Below are positions 17,178 through 25,949 of a stretch of DNA of 64,000 nucleotides, piece by piece. The first letter of the stretch is position 1, and the number at the start of each line of letters is the position of its first letter. The position numbers were made by a program, and so were the translations under genes. The DNA comes from Stenotrophomonas maltophilia D457. Lineage in GTDB: Bacteria; Pseudomonadota; Gammaproteobacteria; Xanthomonadales; Xanthomonadaceae. The notes beneath the pieces were generated by a model that saw nothing but the letters and a program-made list of their open reading frames with translations, was not told the origin of the DNA and ran no database searches. Location: positions 3,133,001 through 3,197,000 of the forward strand of contig NC_017671.1 of the NCBI RefSeq assembly GCF_000284595.1, in the 5' to 3' direction.

Positions 17178-20100
17178 TTAGAAGCGGAAGCCCACTTCGG
17201 CCTTGACCTGGCGCGGAGTACCGATGATGTCGCCGGTCTCGTTGTAGCTCACCAGCAGCTTGCCGTCGCTCTTCACGTAGTTCAGGTTGGAGAAGTTGTC
17301 GAAGTTGAGCACGTTGATGATGTCGATACGCGCATACAACTCGGTATCGCCGGCCAGCTTGAAGGTCTTGGTCGCCTGCAGGTCAAGCGACCGGTAGCCG
17401 AAGATCTTGCCGCCGAGCAGGAAGCGGCCGTTGCCCCCCGGGTAGCCGGCGGCCGGGGTCGGCAGGCAGTTCGGGTTGCCGGCCTGTGCCACGCAGGACC
17501 AGTCGTTGCCCGCCACCGGGGTGGCCAAGGTCAGCTTGCCACCGAAGGTGATGCCCCAGAAGCCATCGTAGGAGCCCGTGACCACCAGACGGTGGCGCGG
17601 CGCGCCGTTGGACTTGATGTATGGGTATTCGCCGATGGTGCCGCGATCGAACGAGTAGTGCTCGTCGATGTTGCGGTTGTGGCGCGCAGTGGTCCAGGTA
17701 TAGGCGATCGAGGTACCCCAGCCACTTTCCTTGGTGTACGGCTTCTGCGCCGACAGGAGGATCTGGGTAGCGCGGGTCTTGATGCCCTGCTGGCCAATGA
17801 TCAGGCTGCCGAAGCCGGGGATGTTGCAACCCCACGGTTGGCCGTAGGTTGGCTTTTCGGCACCACACAGCATCTGGTTGTCGAAGAAGTTGCCGTTGCG
17901 GAAGCGATTGCCCAGGGTGTAGGCGAAGCCATCATAGGTCAGCGTGCGCGAGATGGTGGCGTCGGTCAGCCACTCCCCGATCTGGTTGCTCATGCCCAGG
18001 CTGAACTGGTCCGCGTAGGGCACCTTCAAGTTGTTGTTGAGCAGGTCCACTTCCAGGCCTTCGTTGCTGGTACTGCCCAGCAGGGCCTGCACGTTGCCGA
18101 TGCCATTGAGCAGGTTCGGGTTCCAATCGAAGCACGGGTTCTGCCCGTACAGGCAGGCTCCGCTGCGCGGGTCGCGGAAGTACACGGTCGGCTGCGGCAG
18201 GGCCAGCTTGGTGGTTTCCAACGCCAGGTAGTCGAAAAGATCACGGTCGTAGGAACGACCGGCGCCACCATGGATCACATGCTGCTCGTCGGCATTGATG
18301 TCATACGAGAAGCCCAGCCGCGGCTGCCAGGCATCCTTGAATGCCTTGCGGTTGTGGCCGTTGCTGATGTAGTCGTTGATGTTCAGGCCGCTCAACGCGA
18401 GCGTCTGCGCGTAGCTCTGCCCGGCCGGGCCATGCGGATCCTGCGCATTGAGCGCGCTGACCACTTCCGGCGGGGTCACGAAGTCCAGGTAGGTCGGGTT
18501 CTTCTCGTAGTCCCAACGCAGGCCAAGGTTCAACTGCAGGTGGTCGTTGACCTGCCAATCGTCCTGAATGAACAAGCCAATCTGCGTGGTCTTCGAGCGT
18601 ACTTCCGGCAACACGCCACTGACACCAGTAATCGGCTTGGTGAACTGCGCCTTGTACGGCGTATCAATGCCAAATTCCGGGTTGCCCACGGTGTAGTAGA
18701 ACTGCGGGTTGATCTGCTGCGCGTCGGAGGCGTACAGATTGATCTTCTTGTACTTGGCGCCCATCTTGATGGTGTGGTCGCCAGCCCACTCCAAGCCGTC
18801 CAGGGTCAGGTTGTCTTCGATCGACCAGCCCTTCTGGCCCTTCACCTGCGAGGCGAAGGCGCTGGCACCACCGATTTCCACAATGGTGCGTTCCTGCGGG
18901 GTGTTGCCGTCAATGTCACGGCCGTCCGGCGCGGTGTACACGTAGCCGTTGCCCAGGGTCAGCGGCAGCGGGTTGTTGAACGACTTCTCGTGGGTGACCA
19001 TCAGCTCGTTGTAGAAGCGCTCACCGCTGTGATTCCAGCGCAGCGCGAAACGACGGTCTGTGTTGTCAGTGACCTTGCCATGCTCCTTGGAGGTCTGGTC
19101 ACTGAACTGCTGCTGATTCTCGTCACGATCCTGGACTGTGAACTCGATGCGGTCGTTGTCGGTCGGCTCGACGTCGATCTTGGCGAAGATCAGGTCCTGC
19201 TTGAACGGCTGGCTGGCCGGGCCCAGGCCGGCGGCGGCCGCCGCCGGCAGCTGCGAGGCAGCACTGGTGACCGCGCCATTCGGGGCAATGGTCACTGGCA
19301 GATCGAAACGCTTGGCTTCGTAGGTCACGAAGAAGTGGGCCTTGTCCTTGATGATCGGGCCGCCCAGCGCGAAGCCGTATTCCTTCTCCGCCGATTCTTC
19401 CTTGCTCTTTCCCGGCTGGCGTTCGGCCGGGGTCATCGCACGCATACTGTCGTTGGTGTAACGATAGAAGGTCTCGCCCTTGAACTCGTTTGTACCCGAC
19501 TTGGTCGCAGCGGTGATCGCGGCGCTGGACACCTGGCCGTACTCGGCCTTGTAGTTGCCGCTGATGACCTTGTATTCACCGATGGCCAGCTGCGGGAACG
19601 GGTTGCCTGCGCTGCCGGACTGGCCGGCCACGCCGCCGCCCTTGACGTAGCTCTTCTGGCCCACACCGTCAATGTACACGTTGGTGCCGTCGGCGTTGGT
19701 CGCACCGCCGCGCAGCGAGGTGTTGCCCTTGGCGTCACGGGTGAAGATCATGCCCGGCACCGCGTCGGCGAACTCCAGGAAGTTGCGCGACACCTGCGGG
19801 GTGGTCTGGATCTGCTGCAGGCTGACGGTCTTGCCGACTTCGGAGGTGCGCACTTCCTGCAGCAGGGTCGGCGCGACGACGTTGACGGTGTCCAGGTTGG
19901 TGGCCGCGGTCGAACCGGGGGTGCTGCTGGCGGCACCGGCAAAGTTCAGCGTCGCGGTCGAGGCCACGGTGACGGTGACCTTCTGGGTCTGGCCGTTGGC
20001 AACCACGTCATAGGTACCCGGGTCCAGGCCCATCAGCGAGTAGCTGCCGTCGGCGCGGATGGTGCCACGGCGGACGGTACCGGTGGCCACGTTGGTGGCG

Positions 20101-20258
20101 GTCACTTCGGCACCTGCCTGGGCGCCGGCAACCTGGCCGCGCAGGCTGGCGTTGGCCGACTGCGCCATGACGTTGGGGGCGGCAGCCAGCATCAGGCAGC
20201 TGACCAGTGCGGTGCTCAGCAGCCGGCGCGCCGGCATGCGGAAGGTGGTATGCATCAT
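17178..20258 (-). CDS. TonB-dependent receptor, Oar-like with carboxypeptidase-regulatory N-domain
   Basis: This 1026-residue outer-membrane protein has a signal peptide ending near AAAPNVMAQ, a carboxypeptidase-regulatory-like domain (about 34-110), a plug domain (about 140-260, with VPGMIFTRDAKGNTSLRGG and TNVYIDGVG) and a 22-strand barrel that ends in a C-terminal Phe (VGFRF). The ATG ATG pair at 20258/20255 follows a GGAGATTGAG site. It would import glycan fragments across the outer membrane with TonB energy. It sits between the LacI-type regulator and the GH144-like operon, on the same strand as both, and has its own candidate operator. Confidence 0.92.
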   Translation of the reverse strand: MMHTTFRMPARRLLSTALVSCLMLAAAPNVMAQSANASLRGQVAGAQAGAEVTATNVATGTVRRGTIRADGSYSLMGLDPGTYDVVANGQTQKVTVTVASTATLNFAGAASSTPGSTAATNLDTVNVVAPTLLQEVRTSEVGKTVSLQQIQTTPQVSRNFLEFADAVPGMIFTRDAKGNTSLRGGATNADGTNVYIDGVGQKSYVKGGGVAGQSGSAGNPFPQLAIGEYKVISGNYKAEYGQVSSAAITAATKSGTNEFKGETFYRYTNDSMRAMTPAERQPGKSKEESAEKEYGFALGGPIIKDKAHFFVTYEAKRFDLPVTIAPNGAVTSAASQLPAAAAAGLGPASQPFKQDLIFAKIDVEPTDNDRIEFTVQDRDENQQQFSDQTSKEHGKVTDNTDRRFALRWNHSGERFYNELMVTHEKSFNNPLPLTLGNGYVYTAPDGRDIDGNTPQERTIVEIGGASAFASQVKGQKGWSIEDNLTLDGLEWAGDHTIKMGAKYKKINLYASDAQQINPQFYYTVGNPEFGIDTPYKAQFTKPITGVSGVLPEVRSKTTQIGLFIQDDWQVNDHLQLNLGLRWDYEKNPTYLDFVTPPEVVSALNAQDPHGPAGQSYAQTLALSGLNINDYISNGHNRKAFKDAWQPRLGFSYDINADEQHVIHGGAGRSYDRDLFDYLALETTKLALPQPTVYFRDPRSGACLYGQNPCFDWNPNLLNGIGNVQALLGSTSNEGLEVDLLNNNLKVPYADQFSLGMSNQIGEWLTDATISRTLTYDGFAYTLGNRFRNGNFFDNQMLCGAEKPTYGQPWGCNIPGFGSLIIGQQGIKTRATQILLSAQKPYTKESGWGTSIAYTWTTARHNRNIDEHYSFDRGTIGEYPYIKSNGAPRHRLVVTGSYDGFWGITFGGKLTLATPVAGNDWSCVAQAGNPNCLPTPAAGYPGGNGRFLLGGKIFGYRSLDLQATKTFKLAGDTELYARIDIINVLNFDNFSNLNYVKSDGKLLVSYNETGDIIGTPRQVKAEVGFRF

Positions 20259-20278
20259 CAACTCAATCTCCGGGTGGC

Positions 20279-20292
20279 GGTAACCGCTTGCG
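20279..20292. promoter_or_regulatory. Candidate LacI-type operator upstream of the receptor gene
   Basis: GGTAACCGCTTGCG matches TGNAANCGNTTNCA at 8 of 10 fixed positions; only the two end bases deviate. It starts 21 bp before the receptor start codon, so it would block elongation or overlap a very near promoter. Confidence 0.5.
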
Positions 20293-20335
20293 CGGTCCCT
20301 GCGATCAGTCAAAAAAAGAAGGAACGCCTCTGGCT

Positions 20336-21358
20336 TCAATGGCCGGATGGCGGAGTGGTGGAATCGCGAACTATCAAGCGGGGAACCAGGGTCTGCTTGT
20401 CCCCTGTCCCATCCGTGGAGGTGCCGTCCATCAACTGCATCAGACGCGTCATGGCCCGGTCGCCGAGCTCGGCGATGCTGACCTGCATGGTGGTCAGCGA
20501 CGGGTGGACGAAACGCGCCAGTGGAATGTCATCGAAACCTGCCAGGGCAACATCGGCCGGCACACGGACACCAGCCTGCGTGAACGCATACAGGCAGCCC
20601 AGGGCCATCATGTCGTTGGCGGCGAACACGGCATCGGGCAGCGCTCCGGCTGCCAGCAACTCCTGACCGGCGCGATGGCCGGAAGCTTCGTCGAAATCAC
20701 CGGGCAGCTCGATGCCTTCGGCGCCACTGCCAAACGCCACCAGCGCGTCACGGAAGCCGCGCAGGCGCTCGCGCGCGTCGAAGTTGAGGTCCGGGCCAGA
20801 AATGAAGGCAATGCGGCGGTGGCCGGCGTCCAGCAGGTGGCGGGTCATCGCCATCGCACCGGCGTGGTCGTCGATGCTCAGCACCGGATGGTCCTGCCCG
20901 GGCAGATAGGTGTTGATCAACACCGTCGGCAGCGACTGCGGCAGATTGTCGGTCAGGAAGCCCGGGCTCTCGGCATAGGGCGAGAGCACCAGCAGGCCGT
21001 CGACGCGGCCGCGCATGGCACGCAGGGCGGCGCCCTGCTGTTCCTGGTCGCCGTGGTAGCTGGACACCAGCAGGTGCTGGCGGCGGTTGCGGGCCACGCC
21101 GTCGATGCCGCGCATCAGTTCGGAGAAGAATTCGCCGTACAGGTCAGGCAGCACCACGCCCACCGTATTGGTGCGGCGGCTGCTCAGGCTGCGCGCGGCG
21201 GCATGCGGGGTGTAACGCAGCCGTGCGGCCACCTCCAGCACAAGCTGGCGGACCGGTTCGGCGACATTTTCATGCCCGTTGAGCGCGCGGGAAACCGTGG
21301 CCACGGAGACCCGGGCTTCGCGTGCGACGTCTTTGATTGTGATAGCTGCCTTGTTCAC
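20336..21358 (-). CDS. LacI-family transcriptional regulator
   Basis: This 340-residue protein has an N-terminal LacI helix-turn-helix (ITIKDVAREARVSVATVSRALNG, about residues 6-28), a hinge helix ([15 protein letters not shown]) and a periplasmic-binding-protein-like sensor domain. The GTG at 21358 is preferred because GGAGGG stands 8 bp before it; a GTG five codons earlier is the alternative. It is probably the local repressor of the receptor and GH144-like operon. An operator of the same type precedes its own gene, suggesting autoregulation. The inducer is presumably a glucan oligosaccharide. Confidence 0.92.
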   Translation of the reverse strand: MNKAAITIKDVAREARVSVATVSRALNGHENVAEPVRQLVLEVAARLRYTPHAAARSLSSRRTNTVGVVLPDLYGEFFSELMRGIDGVARNRRQHLLVSSYHGDQEQQGAALRAMRGRVDGLLVLSPYAESPGFLTDNLPQSLPTVLINTYLPGQDHPVLSIDDHAGAMAMTRHLLDAGHRRIAFISGPDLNFDARERLRGFRDALVAFGSGAEGIELPGDFDEASGHRAGQELLAAGALPDAVFAANDMMALGCLYAFTQAGVRVPADVALAGFDDIPLARFVHPSLTTMQVSIAELGDRAMTRLMQLMDGTSTDGTGDKQTLVPRLIVRDSTTPPSGH

Positions 21359-21402
21359 GAAGCCGCCCTCCACGGCTTGGACCTACCAGCATTGGCGCGG
21401 AA

Positions 21403-21416
21403 TGTAAGCGTTTCCA
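21403..21416. promoter_or_regulatory. LacI-type operator upstream of the regulator gene
   Basis: TGTAAGCGTTTCCA fits TGNAANCGNTTNCA at all fixed positions and lies 45 bp before the regulator's GTG. Confidence 0.65.
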
Positions 21417-21521
21417 TCTGGGCTTGTAAACAGTCCGTTAGGCGAATGTCCCGAAATGGACATGAAAACCTGTCCGTGGCCAGGCCCTTGCGGACCCGCC
21501 AGGACAGTGCGGGACAAGGGC

Positions 21522-21797
21522 TCAGCCCTGTTCTGACGGGGTATGTGCGCGGATGGACAGCGCGTGGATATCGGTGTCCATCATCGACCCCAGCGCGGCA
21601 TAGACCGCGCGATGCCGGGCCAACGGAGCCAGTCCGGCGAAGCGTTCACTCACCACATGGACGTTGAAATGGCCGCGCCCGTCGCGCGCGCCGGCATGGC
21701 CGGCATGGCGATGGCTGTCATCCTCGATCTCGAGCACGCTGGGTGCCAGCGCCTGCTGCAGCGCATCACGGATCCGCTCGATCCGTTCCGCGTTCAC
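21522..21797 (-). CDS. bolA: BolA family protein
   Basis: This 91-residue BolA/IbaG-type protein has the conserved central pattern [21 protein letters not shown] and a class II KH-like fold. Family members work with monothiol glutaredoxins in iron-sulfur trafficking and affect morphology and stress responses. It overlaps the YciI gene by 4 bp (ATGA). Which BolA subgroup it belongs to needs a tree. Confidence 0.85.
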   Translation of the reverse strand: MNAERIERIRDALQQALAPSVLEIEDDSHRHAGHAGARDGRGHFNVHVVSERFAGLAPLARHRAVYAALGSMMDTDIHALSIRAHTPSEQG

Positions 21798-22099
21798 GGC
21801 AGGACCTTGCGGAACGGGCGTACCTGCACGCGGGTGTAGACGCCGGCAGCCACGTACGGGTCGGCATCGGCCCAGGCCTGGGCCTGCGGCAACGACTCGA
21901 ACTGCGCGATCACCACCGAGCCGCTGAAACCGGCCGGGCCCGGGTCTTCACTGTCCACCGCCGGGCACGGGCCGGCCAGCAGCAGGCGTCCCTCGTCGCG
22001 CAGCGCGTGCAGCCGCGCCAGGTGTTCCGGCCGCGCCTGCAGCCGCTGCGCCAGCACATCCTGGCCGTCATACCCTTCGATCACATACCACACCGGCAT
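21794..22099 (-). CDS. YciI-like protein
   Basis: A 101-residue single-domain YciI-fold protein ([41 protein letters not shown], then a Ser-Val-Val-Ile strand and [17 protein letters not shown]). The fold resembles dimeric ferredoxin-like enzymes, but a molecular function for this group is not established. The start at 22099 follows GAGGAA closely. It lies upstream of bolA in the same unit; the pairing with bolA is common in this lineage. Confidence 0.85.
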   Translation of the reverse strand: MPVWYVIEGYDGQDVLAQRLQARPEHLARLHALRDEGRLLLAGPCPAVDSEDPGPAGFSGSVVIAQFESLPQAQAWADADPYVAAGVYTRVQVRPFRKVLP

Positions 22100-22161
22100 T
22101 TCCTCGCTTGCGTTGTCGGGTCCGCAGATTCTAGCCAATGCAGCCCCCGCCCCGGTCCGGC

Positions 22162-22190
22162 TGGACACTGGCGCGGCAAAGGCTTACCCT
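22162..22190 (+). promoter_or_regulatory. Candidate promoter for scpA-scpB-rluB
   Basis: TGGACA (22162-22167), 17-bp spacer, TACCCT (22185-22190). Good -35, weak -10. The remaining 278 bases before scpA (22191-22468) hold no gene I can support. Confidence 0.35.
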
Positions 22191-22468
22191 AGACTCCATT
22201 GCACGTGGCTGGATGCAGCGGCCCGTCGGTTTTTGCGGCCAACGCAGCCCCCGACGACCGTCCCGCTGCTTCAAACCGGACCACCCGGCCGGGCCACGTA
22301 GACGACCTCCCCGTAGTTCTGTCGCTGCCGTTTACCGCGGCGCGTCCCGCTGTTTGATATGTGTGGAATCGCGCCGATCCCGGCGTGTCTGGCGCCTTGG
22401 GGCTCCGTGGCGTTGGCCCGGCGAACCCGGTGCCGCGACTGGTCCGTTGCAATCCTGATCTCCATTAG

Positions 22469-23377
22469 ATGACTTCCGAACTCGCGCTCGACGCGAACCC
22501 GCCAACCCGGCCGCCCGCCCCCCAGCAGCAGGAAATGCCGCTGGCCGTGGTGCATGGGCAACCGGTCCTGCAGATTCCGCAGGACCTGTACATCCCGCCG
22601 GACGCGCTGGAAGTCATCCTGGATGCCTTTGAAGGCCCGCTGGACCTGCTGCTGTACCTGATCCGCCGCCAGAACCTGGATGTACTGGACATTCCCGTTG
22701 CCGAGATCACCCGGCAGTACGTGGAGTACATCACCGTGATGCGCGAGCTGCGCTTCGAGCTGGCGGCCGAATACCTGGTGATGGCCGCGATCCTGGCCGA
22801 GGTGAAGTCGCGGATGCTGCTGCCGCGCCCGGTCAGCGAGGAAGGCGATGAAGCCGACCCGCGCGCCGAACTGGTGCGCCGGCTGCAGGAGTACGAACGC
22901 TTCAAGCAGGCCGCCGAGAACATCGACGCCCTGCCCCGCCAGGACCGCGATACCACCGTGGCACATGCCTTCATGCCCGAACGTGCCACGGTGAAGCTGC
23001 CGCCGCCGGTGGACCTGAAGGAAATGCTGCTGGCCCTGCACGACGTGCTCAAGCGCGCCGAGCTGTTCAGCGGCCACGCCATCAAGCGTGAGGCACTGAG
23101 CGTGCGGCAACGCATGGGCGAAGTGCTGGGACGCCTGGAAGATGGCAAGTTCTATCGTTTTGAAGGGCTGTTCACCGCCGAAGAAGGCAAGCTGGGCGTG
23201 CTGGTCACGTTCCTGGCGGTGCTGGAGCTGGCCAAGGAACAGCTGCTGGACATCGTCCAGGAAGAACCGCTGGCGCCGATCTACGTGAAGTCGCTGGCGG
23301 CCGGCAACACCAATGCCCCGCTGCAGTTCAGCAGCGAGTTCGACGACAACGACGACGACGCCAATGCAGACGAGTGA
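22469..23377 (+). CDS. scpA: Segregation and condensation protein A
   Basis: This 302-residue kleisin subunit of the SMC-ScpAB condensin bridges the SMC heads. The N-terminal family signature FEGPLDLLLYLIRRQNLDVLDIPVAEITRQYVEYI lies at about residues 54-88. A winged-helix-like C-terminal region (FLAVLELAKEQLLDIVQEE) ends in an acidic tail. The 30-residue Pro/Gln-rich N-terminal extension may be absent if translation begins at a later Met. First gene of scpA-scpB-rluB. Confidence 0.95.
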   Translation: MTSELALDANPPTRPPAPQQQEMPLAVVHGQPVLQIPQDLYIPPDALEVILDAFEGPLDLLLYLIRRQNLDVLDIPVAEITRQYVEYITVMRELRFELAAEYLVMAAILAEVKSRMLLPRPVSEEGDEADPRAELVRRLQEYERFKQAAENIDALPRQDRDTTVAHAFMPERATVKLPPPVDLKEMLLALHDVLKRAELFSGHAIKREALSVRQRMGEVLGRLEDGKFYRFEGLFTAEEGKLGVLVTFLAVLELAKEQLLDIVQEEPLAPIYVKSLAAGNTNAPLQFSSEFDDNDDDANADE

Positions 23378-23390
23378 GCGCTGACTGCCG

Positions 23391-24266
23391 ATGGATCAAT
23401 CGCTGATCAACCGCATTGTCGAGGGTGCCCTGCTGGCTTCCAGCCAGCCGCTCACCCTGGCCCAGCTGAAGGACCTGTTCCCGGAAGAGGAACCGGCACC
23501 GCCGGGCAGCATCGAACGTGCGCTGGAACGCCTGCGCGAGGCCTGCGAAGGCCGCGGCGTGGAACTGGTCGAGGTCGCCTCCGGCTTCCGCTACCAGGTC
23601 ACCGGCGAAGTGCATGGCTGGATCAGCCGGCTGTGGACCGAACGCAAGACCCGCTACACCCGTGCCACCCTGGAAACCCTGGCGCTGATCGCCTACCGGC
23701 AGCCGATCACCCGCGGCGAGATCGAACAGGTGCGCGGCGTGGCGGTCAGCAGCAACATCATCCAGGCGCTGGAAGAACGCGAGTGGATCCGCGTGGTCGG
23801 CCACCGCGACGTGCCCGGCAAACCGGCGCTGTTCGGCACCACCAAGGGCTTCCTGGACTACTTCGGGCTGAAGCGGCTGGACGAACTGCCGCCGCTGTCG
23901 GAGCTGAAGGACCTGGGCGAGCTGGAACCGCAGCTTGCCCTGGACCGCGATGCGCCGGCCGTCGCCGGTGCCGAGGGTCCGGACATCTCGGCCGGCGCCG
24001 ATGGCGCTGCCGCGAACGATGATGCCAGCCTGGCCGGCAGTGACACCCCCGATTCCGCCGATGCAGCCCCTGCGTCGGCCACCGATGAGCAAGCACCTTC
24101 GCCCCTCGATGATGGGCACCCCGATTCCGCGCCGGGCGAGCGCGCGGTGCCCCTGAACGAACGCGAAGACAACGCCGTCGCGATGACGACCGTGGCTGTT
24201 GACCAAGCCGATTCCGAACCAGAGGCCGACCTCGAAACCGTCGGCCGGAGCAAAACTGATGAGTGA
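23391..24266 (+). CDS. scpB: Segregation and condensation protein B
   Basis: This 291-residue winged-helix partner of ScpA has the family segments LIAYRQPITRGEIEQVRGVAV and GRPALFGTTKGFLDYFG-type sequence. The core ends near residue 185 and is followed by an acidic, Ala-rich tail of about 100 residues, longer than in typical ScpB. It starts 13 bp after scpA. Its end overlaps rluB (ATGAGTGA). Confidence 0.95.
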   Translation: MDQSLINRIVEGALLASSQPLTLAQLKDLFPEEEPAPPGSIERALERLREACEGRGVELVEVASGFRYQVTGEVHGWISRLWTERKTRYTRATLETLALIAYRQPITRGEIEQVRGVAVSSNIIQALEEREWIRVVGHRDVPGKPALFGTTKGFLDYFGLKRLDELPPLSELKDLGELEPQLALDRDAPAVAGAEGPDISAGADGAAANDDASLAGSDTPDSADAAPASATDEQAPSPLDDGHPDSAPGERAVPLNEREDNAVAMTTVAVDQADSEPEADLETVGRSKTDE

Positions 24267-25896
24267 CACCCCCCGTAACAAGCTCTCGCTGAAGCGCGAA
24301 GCCACCTCCGAACAGTTCAAGCTGGAAGAACGCCTGCACAAGGTGCTCGCACAGGCCGGCCTCGGCTCGCGCCGCGCGCTGGAACAGCGCATCGCCGAAG
24401 GCCTGGTCAAGGTCAACGGTGAAGTCGCGCAGACCGGCATGTCGGTCAAGAGCGGCGACAAGATCGAACTGGATGGCCGCGGCTTCGTCGCCACCGCCCT
24501 GGCCGAGCCGTCGCGCGTGCTGGTCTACAACAAGCCGGAAGGCGAAGTGACCACCCGCGATGATCCGGAAGGCCGCCCGACCGTGTTCGAGTCGCTGCCG
24601 CCGCTGAAGGGCGCGCGCTGGATCGCCATCGGCCGCCTGGACATCAACACCACCGGCCTGCTGCTGGCCACCACCGACGGTGAGCTGGCCAACGCCATGA
24701 TGCACCCGTCGTTCGAGGTCGAGCGCGAGTACGTGGTGCGCGTGCGTGCGCCGGAAGGCGAGGAAAAGGTCTCTGACGCCATCGTCGACCGCCTCACCCG
24801 TGGCGTCGCGCTGGAAGACGGCCCAGCCAAGTTCGATGAGATCGAACGCATCGGCGGCACCGATTCGCACGACTGGTTCCGCGTCGTGGTGAAGGAAGGC
24901 CGCAACCGCGAAGTGCGCCGGCTGTGGGAGTCGCAGGGCTGCCAGGTCAGCCGCCTGAAGCGCACCCGCTATGGCAAGGTGAGCCTGCCGCGCGAACTGG
25001 CCCGTGGCCATTCGGTGGAACTGGGCACCACGCAGGTTGAAGCCCTGCGCGCCCAGCTGAAGCTGGAAGAAGGCGCACCGTCGGCACTGACGCTGCAGCC
25101 GGTGATCGGCCAGCGCCGCGCGGCGAAGACCACCGTGCGCGTGCGCGAAGGTGGCCGTGGCAACGCCTACGTCAACGGCCACAACACCGCCGACGAAGGC
25201 CGCGAGCTGCGTCGTTTCGACAACGTCCGCGAAGACCGCGGCCGTGGTCGCGGCGGCAAGGGTGGCGGCTTCAAGGGCGGCCTGACGGTCAGCGGTGAAG
25301 CGGCAGCCAAGCAGTCGCAGAAGCCGTTCAAGCAGCGCGCCCAGAAGAATGATCGTTCGCTGCCGGAAGGCAATCCGGCCGCGTTCCGCACCTGGTACGT
25401 GCCGGATGGCGTGAGCACCGGCCCGAGCGGCCATCGCAACGCCGGCCCGGGCGCACGCGGCCCCGGTGCCCGTGGTCCGGGTGCAGGCGGCCAGGGCCGT
25501 CCGTACGGCAAGCCGAAGGGCCCGGGCGCAGGCGCCGGTGGCGGCCAGGGCCGTGGCGGTTTCGGCGGCGAAGGCCGTGGCGGCGCAGGCGGCCAGGGTC
25601 GTCCGGCCGGTGGCGGCAACCGCTCGCAGGGCCAGGGCAACAAGCACCCGTACGGCCATCCGGGCAACGCCCCGAGCTTCCCGTCCGACCACGCCACCCC
25701 GGGCTTCAACCCGTATGGCAGCCCGAAGCCGGCACACGGCGCCCGTCCGGGCGGTCGCGGTCCGGGCGGTGGCAACCACCGTGGCCCGGGTGGTAACCGT
25801 GGCCCCGGTGGTCCGGGTGGCAACCGAGGCCCGGGCGGCCCCGGTGGCAACCGCGGTCCCGGCGGCCCGCGCCGCAGCGGCCCGCGCGGCGGCTGA
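24259..25896 (+). CDS. rluB: 23S rRNA pseudouridine synthase RluB with long Gly/Arg/Pro tail
   Basis: This 545-residue protein isomerises a uridine of 23S rRNA (2605 in E. coli). An S4 domain (about 24-75) precedes the RsuA/RluB catalytic domain with GRLDINTTGLLL, where Asp128 is catalytic, and the RNREVRRLWESQG motif. From about residue 290 a Gly-, Arg- and Pro-rich tail takes nearly half the protein. The last 30 residues are tandem GNRGPGGPG units. The start at 24259 (MSDTPRNKL) overlaps the scpB stop; upstream in-frame sequence is scpB in another frame. Confidence 0.92.
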   Translation: MSDTPRNKLSLKREATSEQFKLEERLHKVLAQAGLGSRRALEQRIAEGLVKVNGEVAQTGMSVKSGDKIELDGRGFVATALAEPSRVLVYNKPEGEVTTRDDPEGRPTVFESLPPLKGARWIAIGRLDINTTGLLLATTDGELANAMMHPSFEVEREYVVRVRAPEGEEKVSDAIVDRLTRGVALEDGPAKFDEIERIGGTDSHDWFRVVVKEGRNREVRRLWESQGCQVSRLKRTRYGKVSLPRELARGHSVELGTTQVEALRAQLKLEEGAPSALTLQPVIGQRRAAKTTVRVREGGRGNAYVNGHNTADEGRELRRFDNVREDRGRGRGGKGGGFKGGLTVSGEAAAKQSQKPFKQRAQKNDRSLPEGNPAAFRTWYVPDGVSTGPSGHRNAGPGARGPGARGPGAGGQGRPYGKPKGPGAGAGGGQGRGGFGGEGRGGAGGQGRPAGGGNRSQGQGNKHPYGHPGNAPSFPSDHATPGFNPYGSPKPAHGARPGGRGPGGGNHRGPGGNRGPGGPGGNRGPGGPGGNRGPGGPRRSGPRGG

Positions 25897-25919
25897 TCGG
25901 CAGCCACGTTGAAATGCAG

Positions 25920-25948
25920 AACCCCGGCTCCGGCCGGGGTTTTTCTTT
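25920..25948 (+). terminator. Rho-independent terminator of scpA-scpB-rluB
   Basis: AACCCCGGC, TCCG loop, GCCGGGGTT (9-bp stem), then TTTTCTTT. Confidence 0.9.
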
Positions 25949-25949
25949 G

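Noticed and set aside
17085..20666. 1193-codon frame opposite the TonB-dependent receptor
   Set aside because: Runs through the receptor, its hairpins and the next gene; no recognisable domain.
22138..22458. Small open frame upstream of scpA
   Set aside because: Arg/Pro-rich with no ribosome-binding site and no similarity I can recognise.
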